From: Paraburkholderia acidisoli
GTDB lineage: Bacteria > Pseudomonadota > Gammaproteobacteria > Burkholderiales > Burkholderiaceae
Length of the DNA: 64,000 nucleotides
Direction: 5' to 3'
Assembly (NCBI RefSeq): GCF_009789675.1
Contig: NZ_CP046915.1
Coordinates: 992,001-1,056,000 of the forward strand
How positions within the stretch are numbered: the stretch's first letter is position 1; every line of letters starts with the position of its first letter. The notes beneath the pieces were generated by a model, which worked only from the letters and a program-made list of their open reading frames with translations, searched no databases and was not told where the DNA came from. Of this stretch, positions 1 through 8,149 are shown piece by piece. Both the position numbers and the translations under genes were made by a program.

Positions 1-1
1 G

Positions 2-664
2 GGCGTGGGCGAGGGCATTCGTCAGTCGGGCGTGGCGCGCGACGCGATCTTCGTGACGAGCAAGTTCAATCGCGCATGGCATAGCGTGGAAGGTGCGCAA
101 GCGGCTTGCGAGGCGAGCTTGAAACGGCTCGGGCTCGACTATCTCGACCTGCTGCTGATTCACTGGCCGAATCCCGATCAAGACCGCTATGTGGAGGCGT
201 TCGAAGGACTCGTGCGTCTGCTCGAAGCCGGCAAGGTACGCGCGATCGGCACGTCGAACTTCAAGCCCGACCACTTGCAGCGCCTGTTCGACGCGGGCTT
301 CGTGCCGCATGTGAACCAGATTCAGCTCGATCCCTATCACGCGCGCGAAGATCTCGTGGCGATTCACATGGAACGCGGCATCGTGACGGAAACCTGGAGC
401 CCGATCGGGCGCGGCGGCGAATTGCTCGCCGAGCCGCTGGTCGTGTCGATCGCGCAGCGTTACGGGCGCACGCCTGCGCAGATCGTGTTGCGCTGGCAGG
501 TGCAGCGCGGTTTTGTGCCGGTGCCGAAATCGGCGGACCCGGAGCGTCAGGCGCTGAATCTCGACATCTTCGATTTCCAGCTCACCGACGAAGAAATGAC
601 CGCCGTGGCCACGCTCAAACGCGACGACCCGCAGATGCTCGACGCGGACGTCTTCGGGCACTGA
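2..664 (+). CDS. Aldo/keto reductase, 5' end outside the window
   Basis: This is the C-terminal 220 residues of an NAD(P)H-dependent aldo/keto reductase; the reading frame is open to the window edge, so the true start lies upstream. Family landmarks are in order: VTSKFN with the catalytic-tetrad Lys, LLLIHWP with the tetrad His, GTSNF, the NQIQLDPYH strand, SPIGRGG, and the NADPH-binding PKSADPER near the end. The tetrad Asp and Tyr would lie in the missing part. The family reduces aldehydes and ketones in the cytoplasm. The substrate cannot be read from this fragment. The closest groups are the bacterial 2,5-diketo-gluconate reductase-like enzymes. Confidence 0.9.
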   Translation, partial: GVGEGIRQSGVARDAIFVTSKFNRAWHSVEGAQAACEASLKRLGLDYLDLLLIHWPNPDQDRYVEAFEGLVRLLEAGKVRAIGTSNFKPDHLQRLFDAGFVPHVNQIQLDPYHAREDLVAIHMERGIVTETWSPIGRGGELLAEPLVVSIAQRYGRTPAQIVLRWQVQRGFVPVPKSADPERQALNLDIFDFQLTDEEMTAVATLKRDDPQMLDADVFGH

Positions 665-743
665 AGACTGCGCAGCGGGTGCGGGGCACGCTGGTACGTC
701 GCTTGCTCAAATGGTGGAAACGGTCTTGCGGAGTCCACCCATC

Positions 744-1025
744 ATGACGATTTCGTTCCCTGAAGGCCCGCTCGTCTACGACGGCGATCAGCTCGCGCTC
801 ATCTTTACCGCTCAGGCAGACGGCGAAGCGGTCGAGTGCCTCATCACGGCCGAGGCGCTCGAAGATCATTGCGGCGCGAAGTCGGCGCGCGAGCCAGACC
901 TGCGCGCCGCGTTCGAGTCGCATCGGGGCGCTATTGAAAAAGCGGCCGCCCGTCTTATCGAAGAGACGCAGGCGGCCGCGGTCAAGCTGCACAGCGGCTA
1001 TTTGCGCATGTACGGCAGCAAGTAA
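744..1025 (+). CDS. DUF1488-like small protein
   Basis: A 93-residue protein beginning MTISFPEGP. I chose the ATG at 744 because GGAG at 730-733 is well placed; an in-frame ATG at 711 would add an unconvincing 11 residues. The pattern of an early short beta strand, the TAEALEDHCG segment and a helical C-terminus resembles the DUF1488 family of Burkholderiales, whose function is unknown. It follows the aldo/keto reductase by 79 bp on the same strand and may be cotranscribed. Its stop codon runs straight into an 11-bp tandem duplication. Family assignment is from memory of the pattern. Confidence 0.7.
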   Translation: MTISFPEGPLVYDGDQLALIFTAQADGEAVECLITAEALEDHCGAKSAREPDLRAAFESHRGAIEKAAARLIEETQAAAVKLHSGYLRMYGSK

Positions 1026-1061
1026 GCGCTCAATGAGCGCTCAATGTCAAAGCGCTCAACG
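1025..1061. repeat. 11-bp tandem duplication after a stop codon
   Basis: AGCGCTCAATG occurs twice head to tail at 1025-1035 and 1036-1046, and a third copy, AGCGCTCAACG, follows after TCAA at 1051-1061. The block covers the junction between two convergent genes and includes the end of the downstream minus-strand gene. Confidence 0.85.
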
Positions 1062-1952
1062 CAGATGCTTCGCGAGAAACGCGTGCATCAGCGCGGCCGC
1101 TTCGTCCACTTTCTCGTCCAGCGCGAAGTGGCCCGCGTCGAGCAAATGCACTTCGGCTTCGGGTAAATCGCGCTGATACGCGGCGCCCGCCGCGGCGATG
1201 AACGACGCGTCGTAGCGCCCCCACATCACCAGCGTGCGAGGTTGTTGCGCGCGCAACCACGCTTGCCATTTCGGATACGACGCCACGTTGGTGCGATAGT
1301 CGTAGAGCAGCGCCGCCTGAATCTCGGCCTGGCCGGGACGCGTGAGAAACGCGTATTCGTCGCTCCAGGTGTCGGGGTTGTAGCGCTCGGGGTGCGGGCT
1401 GTCGCCATCGTGACGAAACTTCGTGCCTTCATAGGACGTGAAGGCGGTGAACACTTCCGGGTGCGCCTGCGGGTCGGCCCAATACTGCTTGATCGCGGCC
1501 CATTTGCGGCCGAGACTTTCCTCGTGGCTGTTCGCGTTCTGGATCACGAGCGTCTGCAAACGTTCGGGATGCGCGAGCATGATGCGAAAGCCGATCGGGC
1601 CGCCGTAATCCTGCAGATACAGGCTATAACGGTCGATGCCGAGTTGTTCGAGCCATGCGTTCGTGACCTGCGCGAGATGGTCGAACGTATAGGCGAATTG
1701 CGCGGGCGGTGGCGCGTCGCTGTGACCGAAGCCGGGATAGTCGGGTGCGATGACGTGATAGCGCGTGGCGAGCAGCGGGATCAACGTGTCGAACATGCGC
1801 GAGGACGAAGGGAAGCCATGCAGCAGCACGAGCGTGGGCGCGTCGGCGGGACCGGCTTCGCGATAGAAAATACCGATGCCGTCGACGTTCGCGCGGCGGT
1901 ACGCGATCAACGTGGAATCGGAAGGGCTGGGTGGCATGGCGTTGTCGTTCAT
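1056..1952 (-). CDS. Alpha/beta hydrolase, Asp-nucleophile (epoxide hydrolase/dehalogenase-like)
   Basis: A 298-residue cytoplasmic alpha/beta hydrolase. HGFP at 45-48 forms the oxyanion region, and the nucleophile elbow reads LQDYGGP with Asp115 in place of the usual Ser. Asp248 (WGRYD) and His275 (AGHFALDE) complete the triad. An Asp nucleophile followed by an aromatic residue and GG is typical of epoxide hydrolases, haloalkane dehalogenases and fluoroacetate dehalogenases; which of these it is cannot be decided from the lid by eye. It stands alone, convergent with the DUF1488-like gene. A GGAAG sequence lies just upstream of the ATG. Confidence 0.85.
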   Translation of the reverse strand: MNDNAMPPSPSDSTLIAYRRANVDGIGIFYREAGPADAPTLVLLHGFPSSSRMFDTLIPLLATRYHVIAPDYPGFGHSDAPPPAQFAYTFDHLAQVTNAWLEQLGIDRYSLYLQDYGGPIGFRIMLAHPERLQTLVIQNANSHEESLGRKWAAIKQYWADPQAHPEVFTAFTSYEGTKFRHDGDSPHPERYNPDTWSDEYAFLTRPGQAEIQAALLYDYRTNVASYPKWQAWLRAQQPRTLVMWGRYDASFIAAAGAAYQRDLPEAEVHLLDAGHFALDEKVDEAAALMHAFLAKHLR

Positions 1953-2083
1953 GATGGGCTTCCACGGTTCGCATGAAGGGCGGGTTCAAGCCGCATCATG
2001 ACGCGGGCGGCGCGCCCGCGGTATCCCTCGCGCGCGACAAACATCCTCCCGAAAAACGGGAGAGTGTGGCGCAGCGATAGGCG

Positions 2084-2122
2084 TAACTCAGGGACATAAC
2101 CCAGGGACGTAACCCCGGAACG
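2084..2122. repeat. Three 13-bp tandem repeats in an intergenic gap
   Basis: TAACTCAGGGACA (2084-2096), TAACCCAGGGACG (2097-2109) and TAACCCCGGAACG (2110-2122) are three head-to-tail near copies. They lie between the stop of the MFS gene and the start of the hydrolase gene, both on the minus strand. A small perfect hairpin (CTCCCG, five A, CGGGAG at 2046-2062) sits next to them but has no T-run, so I do not call it a terminator. Confidence 0.85.
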
Positions 2123-2150
2123 CACCGCGCTCGACGAAGAACGAACACAC

Positions 2151-3404
2151 TCAAGGAAACAGCGCGGTCGCGTCGAGGTCGGTCATCTTGTCGAGCGTGT
2201 CGCGGCGCGAATCGCAGTCGCGGCGGATCACGGCGCCGCGCGCGACCCACACCGCGATCGAGACGAGCGCGAGACTGCCGAGCGACACGAACGCCACGGG
2301 ATAGCCGAAGCGGTTGGCGAGCCAGCCGCCCAGCAGCGGGCTCAGACAGCCGCCCGCGGCCTCGACGGTGAGCACCGCGCCCTGGCCGAGATTCACGCGC
2401 CCGCTGCCGTGCAGCAGATGCACGACGAGCGCCGGAATGGCCACGGCCTGCAAACCCGAACCGAGGCCGTCGAAGATCTGCACGGGCACGATGCCCCATG
2501 TCGACGTGAGCCATGCGGCCGTGAGCGCCCGCGCGGGCAGCGTGACGAAGGTCGCGAGCATCACCCACCAGAAGCCGAAGCGGCGGATCAGGCGGCTCGC
2601 GATCGTGGCCACGATCAGCATGACAATCTGCGAAATGACGATGTTGGCGGCCGTGATGCCGCTCGCGCCGCCGCGATGGGCGGCCGCGACCGCGAGACTG
2701 TAGAGCGGCAGCATCGCCGAATTGCCCAGGCTGAAAGCGGCAAGCACGATGGCGAGCAGCAGCAGCGAACGATTACCGAGCAGAATGCGCAGGCTGTCCG
2801 CGCGAGTGGGCGAACTGTCCGCGTCGCCATGGGCGAGGCCGCGCGCGTAGTGACGATGCACGGCGCGCGCGGGAATCAGCAGCACGGCAGCCATGCACGC
2901 CACACCGAACAGCGCGCCCAGCGCGAATACCCATGGCAGACCGAGCCACCAGCCTACCGCGCCCGAAAGCACGGCGGCGGCGATATTGCCCGCGTGATTG
3001 GCGACCTGGTTGCGGCCGTAAAGGCGGTCGAAATTCTTTTGGCCCGCCATGCCGAGCGTGAGGCCCGTGAGCGCGGGGCCCATGACCGAGCCGGCCACGG
3101 CTGTGGCGATCTGCGCAAGCGTGATGGGCCAGAAGCCTTGCGACAGCCAGATCACGCCGGCGGCGACAATAGTCAATGCGCTCGCGGCCACGACCACGGC
3201 GCGGCGTTGCGAGAGCGCGTCGACGAGGGCGCCCGCGGGCGCCGTCACGAGCATGCCGACAATCGCGCCCAGCGTGATGACGGTGCCGATGGTATCGGGC
3301 GTCCAGCCTTGCGCCTGCAGATAAATGCCGAGGAACGGTCCGGCGCCTGCCTGAATATCGGCGGCGAAGAAACTCACGGCGAGAAGAGGAAGAGAGGGCT
3401 TCAC
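2151..3404 (-). CDS. MFS transporter
   Basis: A 417-residue major facilitator with a GTG start and about twelve hydrophobic segments. The N-terminus inserts at once (LPLLAVSFFAADIQAGAGPFL), and the loop after the second segment carries the MFS A-motif equivalent (APAGALVDALSQRR). The protein resembles the Burkholderia MFS proteins that begin with an ADIQ..GPFLG helix, often annotated as drug or metabolite exporters. No substrate can be deduced. The central loop (HGDADSSPTRAD) is cytoplasmic. It lies upstream of the alpha/beta hydrolase on the same strand, but the gap is too large to assume an operon. Confidence 0.88.
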   Translation of the reverse strand: MKPSLPLLAVSFFAADIQAGAGPFLGIYLQAQGWTPDTIGTVITLGAIVGMLVTAPAGALVDALSQRRAVVVAASALTIVAAGVIWLSQGFWPITLAQIATAVAGSVMGPALTGLTLGMAGQKNFDRLYGRNQVANHAGNIAAAVLSGAVGWWLGLPWVFALGALFGVACMAAVLLIPARAVHRHYARGLAHGDADSSPTRADSLRILLGNRSLLLLAIVLAAFSLGNSAMLPLYSLAVAAAHRGGASGITAANIVISQIVMLIVATIASRLIRRFGFWWVMLATFVTLPARALTAAWLTSTWGIVPVQIFDGLGSGLQAVAIPALVVHLLHGSGRVNLGQGAVLTVEAAGGCLSPLLGGWLANRFGYPVAFVSLGSLALVSIAVWVARGAVIRRDCDSRRDTLDKMTDLDATALFP

Positions 3405-3589
3405 GCGGGCGCGGCTCCCGGCTGTCCTGGCTGTTGTTGGTATGCGGCGCGGCGTCTGGTTCGACGTCGTGCGGCGTTTTCAGCTTCGACAGCAAGGGAG
3501 AGCAAGCGGCGCGCCCGCGCCGTGCTCAAGCACAAAGCCATTGCAACGCGCTGCTGTGACAGGTGATGGCAGCGCGCGATCGCGAAAGG

Positions 3590-4075
3590 TTACTGCGTGG
3601 GTTGCAGTTGTCCCCAGCTCACGAGAATCGCCTGAATACTGCGCGCATACGCGTCGCGTTCGCGCGGCGTTTCCGAGTGGTAAGCGCCGATCGCGCGCCA
3701 CGTGTTGCCGTATCGAACCATCTTTTGCTTGAGCAGCCACGCAGCCACGAAGATGTTCACGCACGGGTCCGTGAGCGCGCGATGCGGAATGCCTTCGCGC
3801 AGCAAGTCGGGGAAATGGATCGAGTTGATTTGCGCCTGGCCCACGTCGATCGAACCGTTCGCATTGTGATTGATCGCGGCGGCGTCGCCCTTGGATTCGC
3901 GCCATGCCACCGCACGTAGCACGAGCGGATTGACGCCTTGCCACGCGCCGGCTTTCTCGAAGCATTCTTCGCCGCCGGTCGCGGCCGGGGCCGCCCAGGC
4001 GAGCGGCGCGCCGAATGAAACGAAGGTCGCGAACGCGGCCAGCGCGCGCCAGAAATAACGCTTGATCGGGTGCAT
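3590..4075 (-). CDS. Lytic transglycosylase (IagB/VirB1-like), secreted
   Basis: A 161-residue protein with an N-terminal signal peptide (start MHPIKRYFW, hydrophobic core, cleavage near AWAAPA) followed by an SLT domain. The catalytic Glu is in AWRESKGD, followed by the family's NHNANGSIDVGQAQINS segment and the C-terminal AYHS. It should cleave peptidoglycan glycan strands in the periplasm. The short single-domain form is the type dedicated to local wall opening for secretion or pilus machines. The ATG at 4075 fits the signal peptide; longer versions add an Arg-rich stretch unlike a real N-terminus. It is the last of three secreted-protein genes in a row. Confidence 0.88.
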   Translation of the reverse strand: MHPIKRYFWRALAAFATFVSFGAPLAWAAPAATGGEECFEKAGAWQGVNPLVLRAVAWRESKGDAAAINHNANGSIDVGQAQINSIHFPDLLREGIPHRALTDPCVNIFVAAWLLKQKMVRYGNTWRAIGAYHSETPRERDAYARSIQAILVSWGQLQPTQ

Positions 4076-4167
4076 CGGAAACGACTCCAGGGTGCGAGAG
4101 CGCGCGGCTCGTTGCGGTGAATTGCGGCGACGTGTGTATGACTCGGTACGGCGGCGTCGTGCGGAAC

Positions 4168-4500
4168 TCAGCGTGCGAGCGCGACGTCGATCTGCTTTTC
4201 GATGTCCTTCAAATACGCGCGCGATGCGTCGGACACGACGAGTCGCGGCGCGGGTGCCGAGCAGCGGCAATCGAGGTGCGCCTTCACTTTCTTCTTGCGT
4301 GCGCCCGCATGCGGCGCGGGCAATGTGTCTTCGTCGCCCGCAGTGGGCGGCAACATCGCGAGCGAGGGCAGCGGCGGATACACCTTGTCGGCGGCGGGCG
4401 AGGCCGTATAGGCCAGCGTGGCGGTTTGCGCGTGCGCGGCGTTCGTCAGCAAGGCGGACGAGAGCACGAAGACGGCGGCGGTCAGGGCGAAGGCGCGCAT
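4168..4500 (-). CDS. Secreted small protein of unknown function
   Basis: A 110-residue protein with a clear Sec signal peptide (MRAFALTAAVFVLSSALL, cleavage after AHA). The mature part is Pro- and Ala-rich, has a basic patch (RKKKVKAH) and a CRCS pair, and ends in an amphipathic helix (SRAYLKDIEKQIDVALAR). I do not recognise the family. It sits 4 bp after the upstream lipoprotein gene and 92 bp before the lytic transglycosylase gene, so it probably acts with them in the periplasm. Confidence 0.7.
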   Translation of the reverse strand: MRAFALTAAVFVLSSALLTNAAHAQTATLAYTASPAADKVYPPLPSLAMLPPTAGDEDTLPAPHAGARKKKVKAHLDCRCSAPAPRLVVSDASRAYLKDIEKQIDVALAR

Positions 4501-4504
4501 CGTC

Positions 4505-4882
4505 TCAGCTCCCCGAGCGCAGCGGTTCGATCGAGACGCTATAAGTCTGATTCGCGCCGGCCGTGAGATTCTCGAGCGCGGGCTTGCGCGCCTGTTGTGC
4601 GGGCACGCCGCGCCAGATCGCGTCGTTGATGTACTTGAGGTCCTGGCCGAGCGCGGTCACGCGAATCACCGTGGGCTGCTTTTGCGCGGCGGCGAGCGCG
4701 CCGGCCTTGGTCAGCACGGCGCTCAGTTGCGGATCGCGTGCGCCGAGCGCGTCGGCGGGAATGTCGAAGCGCAGGATCGCGCTCGAAACGGCCGGCGTGC
4801 TGACCGGTGCCGTGCTGGTCTGTTGAAGCTGCGCGCAGCCTGCGACAAACAAAACGGTGAGTAGAAGGGCAACGCGCGTCAC
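4505..4882 (-). CDS. Small putative lipoprotein
   Basis: A 125-residue protein starting with GTG at 4882, preceded by GGAG at a good distance. The N-terminus TRVALLLTVLFVAGC is a lipoprotein signal peptide with a VAGC lipobox, so the Cys should be lipidated. The mature domain has a predicted beta-alpha layout and ends with EPLRSGS. I cannot assign a family. It begins a three-gene minus-strand set (lipoprotein, secreted protein, lytic transglycosylase), which suggests an envelope machine or its remnant. Longer in-frame starts upstream would bury the signal peptide. Confidence 0.72.
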   Translation of the reverse strand: MTRVALLLTVLFVAGCAQLQQTSTAPVSTPAVSSAILRFDIPADALGARDPQLSAVLTKAGALAAAQKQPTVIRVTALGQDLKYINDAIWRGVPAQQARKPALENLTAGANQTYSVSIEPLRSGS

Positions 4883-4954
4883 GTGCAAGTCTCCGGAAAA
4901 GGCGTGGCGATGTGCATTTTTTCGGCTTTCCTGGACGCAACTTGATACCCGGGC

Positions 4955-4968
4955 GGCAAACGTTTGCC
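4955..4968. promoter_or_regulatory. Perfect 14-bp palindrome, possible operator
   Basis: GGCAAACGTTTGCC is a perfect palindrome, followed by an A-run, in the 309-bp divergent gap between the lipoprotein gene and the LysE gene. The form fits a LacI- or TetR-type operator. No matching regulator gene is adjacent. I see no other gene in this gap. Confidence 0.4.
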
Positions 4969-5191
4969 AAAAAAGAGAACTTCGCTCGCGAATGCGTGGT
5001 TTGCGGAAATGCCGCCGCCGACACCGCGCGTTTGCGGCGATCTGGTTTTCGCTGAAATGAGGGACGTACCCGCCGGACTGTTCACCCGAATGCGCCACAA
5101 GTGTGCATGGCCGCGCCGCGCGTTAAGCGGAACAATCGGGTTTTCGCACTCCACCATGCAGCGCGCATCGCGCACCCCGAGAGGCTTCGTC

Positions 5192-5821
5192 ATGAACGCG
5201 TTTTTCTCCGCCAATCTCATGCTGGCTTACACGGCCTATTTCATCGGCACGGCGAGTCCGGGGCCGAGCAATCTCGCCATCATGTCGATCGCCGCGCAGC
5301 ACGGCCGCAGGTCGGCGCTGGCGTTCGCGCTGGGCGTGATTTCGGGCTCGATGTTCTGGGCGACGGTCGCGGCGCTCGGCGTGGCGGCAGCATTGGTCGC
5401 GTGGTCGAATCTGCTCGTGGCGCTCAAGGTATTCGGCGGTCTGTATCTGCTGTGGCTCGCGTTCAAGTCGGGGCGCAACGCGTGGCGGTCGCCGGCGGCA
5501 TCGGCACAAAAAGCCGCGGGCGAATTCACGCTCAAGCAGCTTTATGCGCGCGGCGCGCTCTTGCATCTCACGAATCCGAAAGCCGTGCTCGTGTGGGTGT
5601 CGATCATCGCGCTTTCCGCGCACGGTGCGGGTTCGCCTTCGGCGCAGGGCGCGTTGATTTCGGGTTGCCTCGTGATTGGCTGCACGGTATTCGGCGGCTA
5701 TGCGCTGGTGTTCTCGACAGCGGCCGCGCGGCGCGGGTACGCGCGCGCACGCCGTGCGATGGAGGGTTGCCTCGCGGTGGTGTTCGGTATCGCGGGAATC
5801 AAGTTATTGGTGACGCGTTGA
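5192..5821 (+). CDS. LysE/RhtB family amino-acid exporter
   Basis: A 209-residue inner-membrane exporter. The hallmark GTASPGPSNLAIMSIAAQHGRR segment is in the first loop, NPKAVLVWVS marks the middle helix, and five to six hydrophobic segments follow the usual order. The family exports amino acids or homoserine lactone-like metabolites. I chose the ATG at 5192 because GAGAGG lies about 8 bp upstream and the family begins here; an upstream in-frame start adds 76 implausible residues. It stands alone and reads divergently from the lipoprotein set. Confidence 0.9.
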   Translation: MNAFFSANLMLAYTAYFIGTASPGPSNLAIMSIAAQHGRRSALAFALGVISGSMFWATVAALGVAAALVAWSNLLVALKVFGGLYLLWLAFKSGRNAWRSPAASAQKAAGEFTLKQLYARGALLHLTNPKAVLVWVSIIALSAHGAGSPSAQGALISGCLVIGCTVFGGYALVFSTAAARRGYARARRAMEGCLAVVFGIAGIKLLVTR

Positions 5822-5918
5822 TGGTGTAGTCGTTCGTCACGGGCGGAAGAGGCGCTCGACTCCCGCTTCGACGTCTACCTTCACATCCACGCCCGCGCTC
5901 CCGCGAAGTCGACGCAAG

Positions 5919-6020
5919 CTACCGATAGATCGGCGAGGAACGAAACGGCGTAGCCGCGAGAGAGTCGCGCGCGATCACCCGCATCAGCAGGCCCTGCGCG
6001 ACGCACTCGTCGTAGCGCCA
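5919..6020 (-). pseudogene. Possible class-III aminotransferase tail remnant
   Basis: A short open stretch on the minus strand ending at the TAG at 5919-5921 reads YDECVAQGLLMRVIARDSLA and then a divergent tail. The pattern resembles the end of class-III aminotransferases, where a similar segment is followed by SPPL. Homology, if real, breaks off after about 20 residues. It abuts the livF remnant on the other strand, so a deletion junction near 6016 is likely. Confidence is low. Confidence 0.25.
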
Positions 6021-6345
6021 GAACCCGCTGGCGGGAACGCTTTCTGGCGGCGAGAAGCAGACGCTCGCGATTTCGCGGGCATTGATGAGTCAGCCGCGGC
6101 TGCTGCTCCTCGATGAACCTTCGCTGGGTCTCGCGCCGCTCGTGATTCGCGACATTTTTCAGGCAATCCGCGATCTGCGCGAAGAGGGGCTCACCATTCT
6201 GCTGGTCGAACAGATGGCGAAACAGGCGCTTGGCGTTGCGGACAGAGCCTACGTGCTCGAGGTGGGCAAAGTCACGCTGGAAGGCGCCGGGCGCGAGTTG
6301 CTGAACGATCCGAAAGTCAAGGCGGCTTACCTGGGCGCGCATTGA
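6016..6345 (+). pseudogene. 3' remnant of a branched-chain amino-acid ABC ATPase (LivF-like)
   Basis: The open frame follows a TAG at 6013 and begins RQNPLAGTLSGGEKQTLAIS, the ABC signature region. It continues through Walker B (LLLLDEPSLGLAP), the LVEQ switch His-loop equivalent of LivF, and the usual C-terminus. About 110 codons remain of roughly 235; Walker A and the Q-loop are gone. LivF proteins energise uptake of branched-chain amino acids, but this piece cannot bind ATP. A TTG at 6082 could in principle start an 87-residue product. I see no Liv partners nearby. Confidence 0.75.
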
Positions 6346-6367
6346 GCGCAACGCACGCGTGAGCTGA

Positions 6368-6451
6368 CTTCATCGCGACGATCCGCTCAACGCCGCCGCC
6401 GAGGAGCAGGCGCGGCGCGCGCGAACGTTGCGCGACGAACTGGAAGGCTAA
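6368..6451 (+). other. Short C-terminal gene fragment
   Basis: Between in-frame stops at 6365 and 6449 the frame reads DDPLNAAAEEQARRARTLRD and ends ELEG. The composition, a charged amphipathic helix ending at a stop, looks like the tail of a real protein and not random GC-rich sequence, but it has no start. It adds to the gene-remnant scar of this region. The parent gene is not recognisable. Confidence 0.25.
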
Positions 6452-6457
6452 ATCCGC

Positions 6458-7216
6458 CTAGCCGCCGGGCCAGCCGAACGCGTGAATGGTGTCGAACGGT
6501 TCGTGGGTGGCCACCGCCGCGCAGATTTGTCCCGGCATGGGCAGGTCGACCACGTGAATCTGGCCGCCCGCCTCGGTCTCCGCGATCAACGCGGCGCCGT
6601 TTTGCGAGACGATCGCGGGCCACGCGTCGCGTGTGTCGCGCGCATCGTGAGGCAGGCAAAGGCGCAATGCGCTCTCGCGATACAGCCGGTCGCGCGCGTC
6701 GTCGAATGGACTTTGCACCGGCTGGCGCAGGACCGGCTCGGGCACGGCTGCGCCGATCGCCAGCCGGCGTTGCGACATGGCCAGCAAGATCCACACGCCC
6801 GCGTACGCCACGCGAATTTCGAGGGCTGGTGAACGCACAGGATTCCGAAGTATCAACTCGCCTTCGGTGTGATCGTGCAACTCGATCTCGGCGGGCGTGC
6901 AGCCGAGCATGGTCGACAACGTGTGCCGCAGAAACACGCGGCTCACGAGATAGCGCTTGCCCAGCGCGGGACTGAGCCCGCGAATCGCGCGATGTTGCTC
7001 CTTGCGCGGAATGTCGAGCGGTGACAGGCCGCGCGTGGTGGCATCCCATTCCGCGCGCAGCCGCCACAGCATCAACTCGCCGGGCGCGGGCAGCCGATCG
7101 CGCTGAAGCGCAGCATCGTCGAGCCGCCAGGGCAGAAAATGCAGGCCCGGCGTGCGATACACGGGGTGCGTGCCGCCCCGTTCAGTCGAGGTGGGCCAGT
7201 GAACTCGGTTTTGCAT
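6458..7216 (-). CDS. 4'-phosphopantetheinyl transferase-like protein lacking the catalytic motif
   Basis: A 252-residue cytoplasmic protein. The middle (GKRYLVSRVFLRHTLSTMLG with the following ..PAEIEL) matches the region before the active site of Sfp-type phosphopantetheinyl transferases. Where the family has a SHS motif and then GxDxE to bind Mg and CoA, this protein reads RVAYAG and IGAAVPE. The metal-binding Asp is therefore absent and the Glu is displaced. The N-terminal part is also PPTase-like in layout. It may be an inactive homologue with a new role, or a decayed gene. It stands alone; its start at 7216 is preceded by GAGAATCAGG. Confidence 0.6.
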   Translation of the reverse strand: MQNRVHWPTSTERGGTHPVYRTPGLHFLPWRLDDAALQRDRLPAPGELMLWRLRAEWDATTRGLSPLDIPRKEQHRAIRGLSPALGKRYLVSRVFLRHTLSTMLGCTPAEIELHDHTEGELILRNPVRSPALEIRVAYAGVWILLAMSQRRLAIGAAVPEPVLRQPVQSPFDDARDRLYRESALRLCLPHDARDTRDAWPAIVSQNGAALIAETEAGGQIHVVDLPMPGQICAAVATHEPFDTIHAFGWPGG

Positions 7217-7369
7217 CCTGATTCTCGGAGCGCATGGCGAAGGCAGTCATCGGGTCATTCGATTCGGATGCCTGATGAATTGCGTCAGAATCGCATCGCT
7301 CGAACGGTGCGCCATCGCAGAGCGGCCTGGGTGAGTGGGATCAAAGCGGCATCAGCGCAACGAGCGCCA

Positions 7370-7990
7370 TCAGATCGACGACGGGCCGAACCATTCGCGC
7401 ACGTGATTGTCTCGTGGCGCACGGGGCGGCGCGCTTTCGCGCGACTTGGGCGTACCGACGAACAGGAAGCCGATCAAGGCGTCGGTGGGCTCGAAATCGA
7501 GCGCGGCTTTCAGCGTGGCGTCGTACGAGTCCACGCCGGTCGCCCAGAAGCCGCCGTAGCCGAGCGCGTGAATGGCGTTGAGCAGGTTCATGGCGGCGGC
7601 GCCTGCCGAGAGAATCTGCTCGCTCTCGGGAATCGAGCCGGGCGTGAGCGCCGCGCCGAGCGCGATGATGACGGGCGCGGCCAGCGCACGTTGGCGCCGG
7701 TGCTCATGCGCGCTGCGCGGCGTACCGGGCTCGCGCGCGGCGGCGATATCGACGAGCACTTCGCCGAGTTCCGCGCGCGCCTCCCCGCGAATCAGCGCAA
7801 AGCGCCACGGCCGCAGGCGGCCGTGATCCGGCGCGCGCAGCGCGGCGTCGAAGATCAGGTCGAGTTCGGCGTCGCCCGGCGCCGGTTCGATCAGCGGCCA
7901 GTGCGACTGACGGCTGAGCAGCGTGTCGAAGAAAGCCGCGGTCTCGGGCGATTGGGTCGTTTCGGCGAGGGGGCTCGCTACCGTTTCCAT
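7370..7990 (-). CDS. Nitroreductase family protein (YdjA-like)
   Basis: An FMN-dependent nitroreductase-fold protein of about 206 residues. Landmarks are RQSHWPL near the N-terminus, the FMN-site segment AALRAPDHGRLRPWRF, AGAAAMNLLNAIHALGYGGFWATG in the middle and GFLFVGTP near the end. These match the compact E. coli YdjA type, which reduces nitro compounds or quinones with NAD(P)H. I chose the ATG at 7990, preceded by GGAAAC; an ATG at 8029 would add 13 residues and cannot be excluded. A Fur-box-like sequence lies upstream at 8044-8062. Confidence 0.88.
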   Translation of the reverse strand: METVASPLAETTQSPETAAFFDTLLSRQSHWPLIEPAPGDAELDLIFDAALRAPDHGRLRPWRFALIRGEARAELGEVLVDIAAAREPGTPRSAHEHRRQRALAAPVIIALGAALTPGSIPESEQILSAGAAAMNLLNAIHALGYGGFWATGVDSYDATLKAALDFEPTDALIGFLFVGTPKSRESAPPRAPRDNHVREWFGPSSI

Positions 7991-8043
7991 TGCGGTTTCC
8001 GAAAAAGGTGGAACCCGCATAATGCTCAAAAATCAAGCTAATT

Positions 8044-8062
8044 GCAAATGATTCGCATTTAT
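8044..8062. promoter_or_regulatory. Fur-box-like sequence
   Basis: GCAAATGATTCGCATTTAT agrees with the 19-bp Fur consensus at 11 positions, including the central ATGAT and CATT halves. It lies just upstream of the nitroreductase gene and 180 bp from the siderophore-type ABC ATPase gene, which has its own, better box. Confidence 0.4.
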
Positions 8063-8149
8063 TCAAAAATGCGGGCGCACGGAACGCGCTGCAAGAAAGA
8101 TGAAAGATAGCGGGCGGTTGTCGTCAGATGCGAGCAAAACGGCGCGGCT

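Noticed and set aside
2046..2062. Hairpin CTCCCG-AAAAA-CGGGAG as terminator of the MFS gene
   Set aside because: The stem is only six base pairs and has no T-run on the minus strand.
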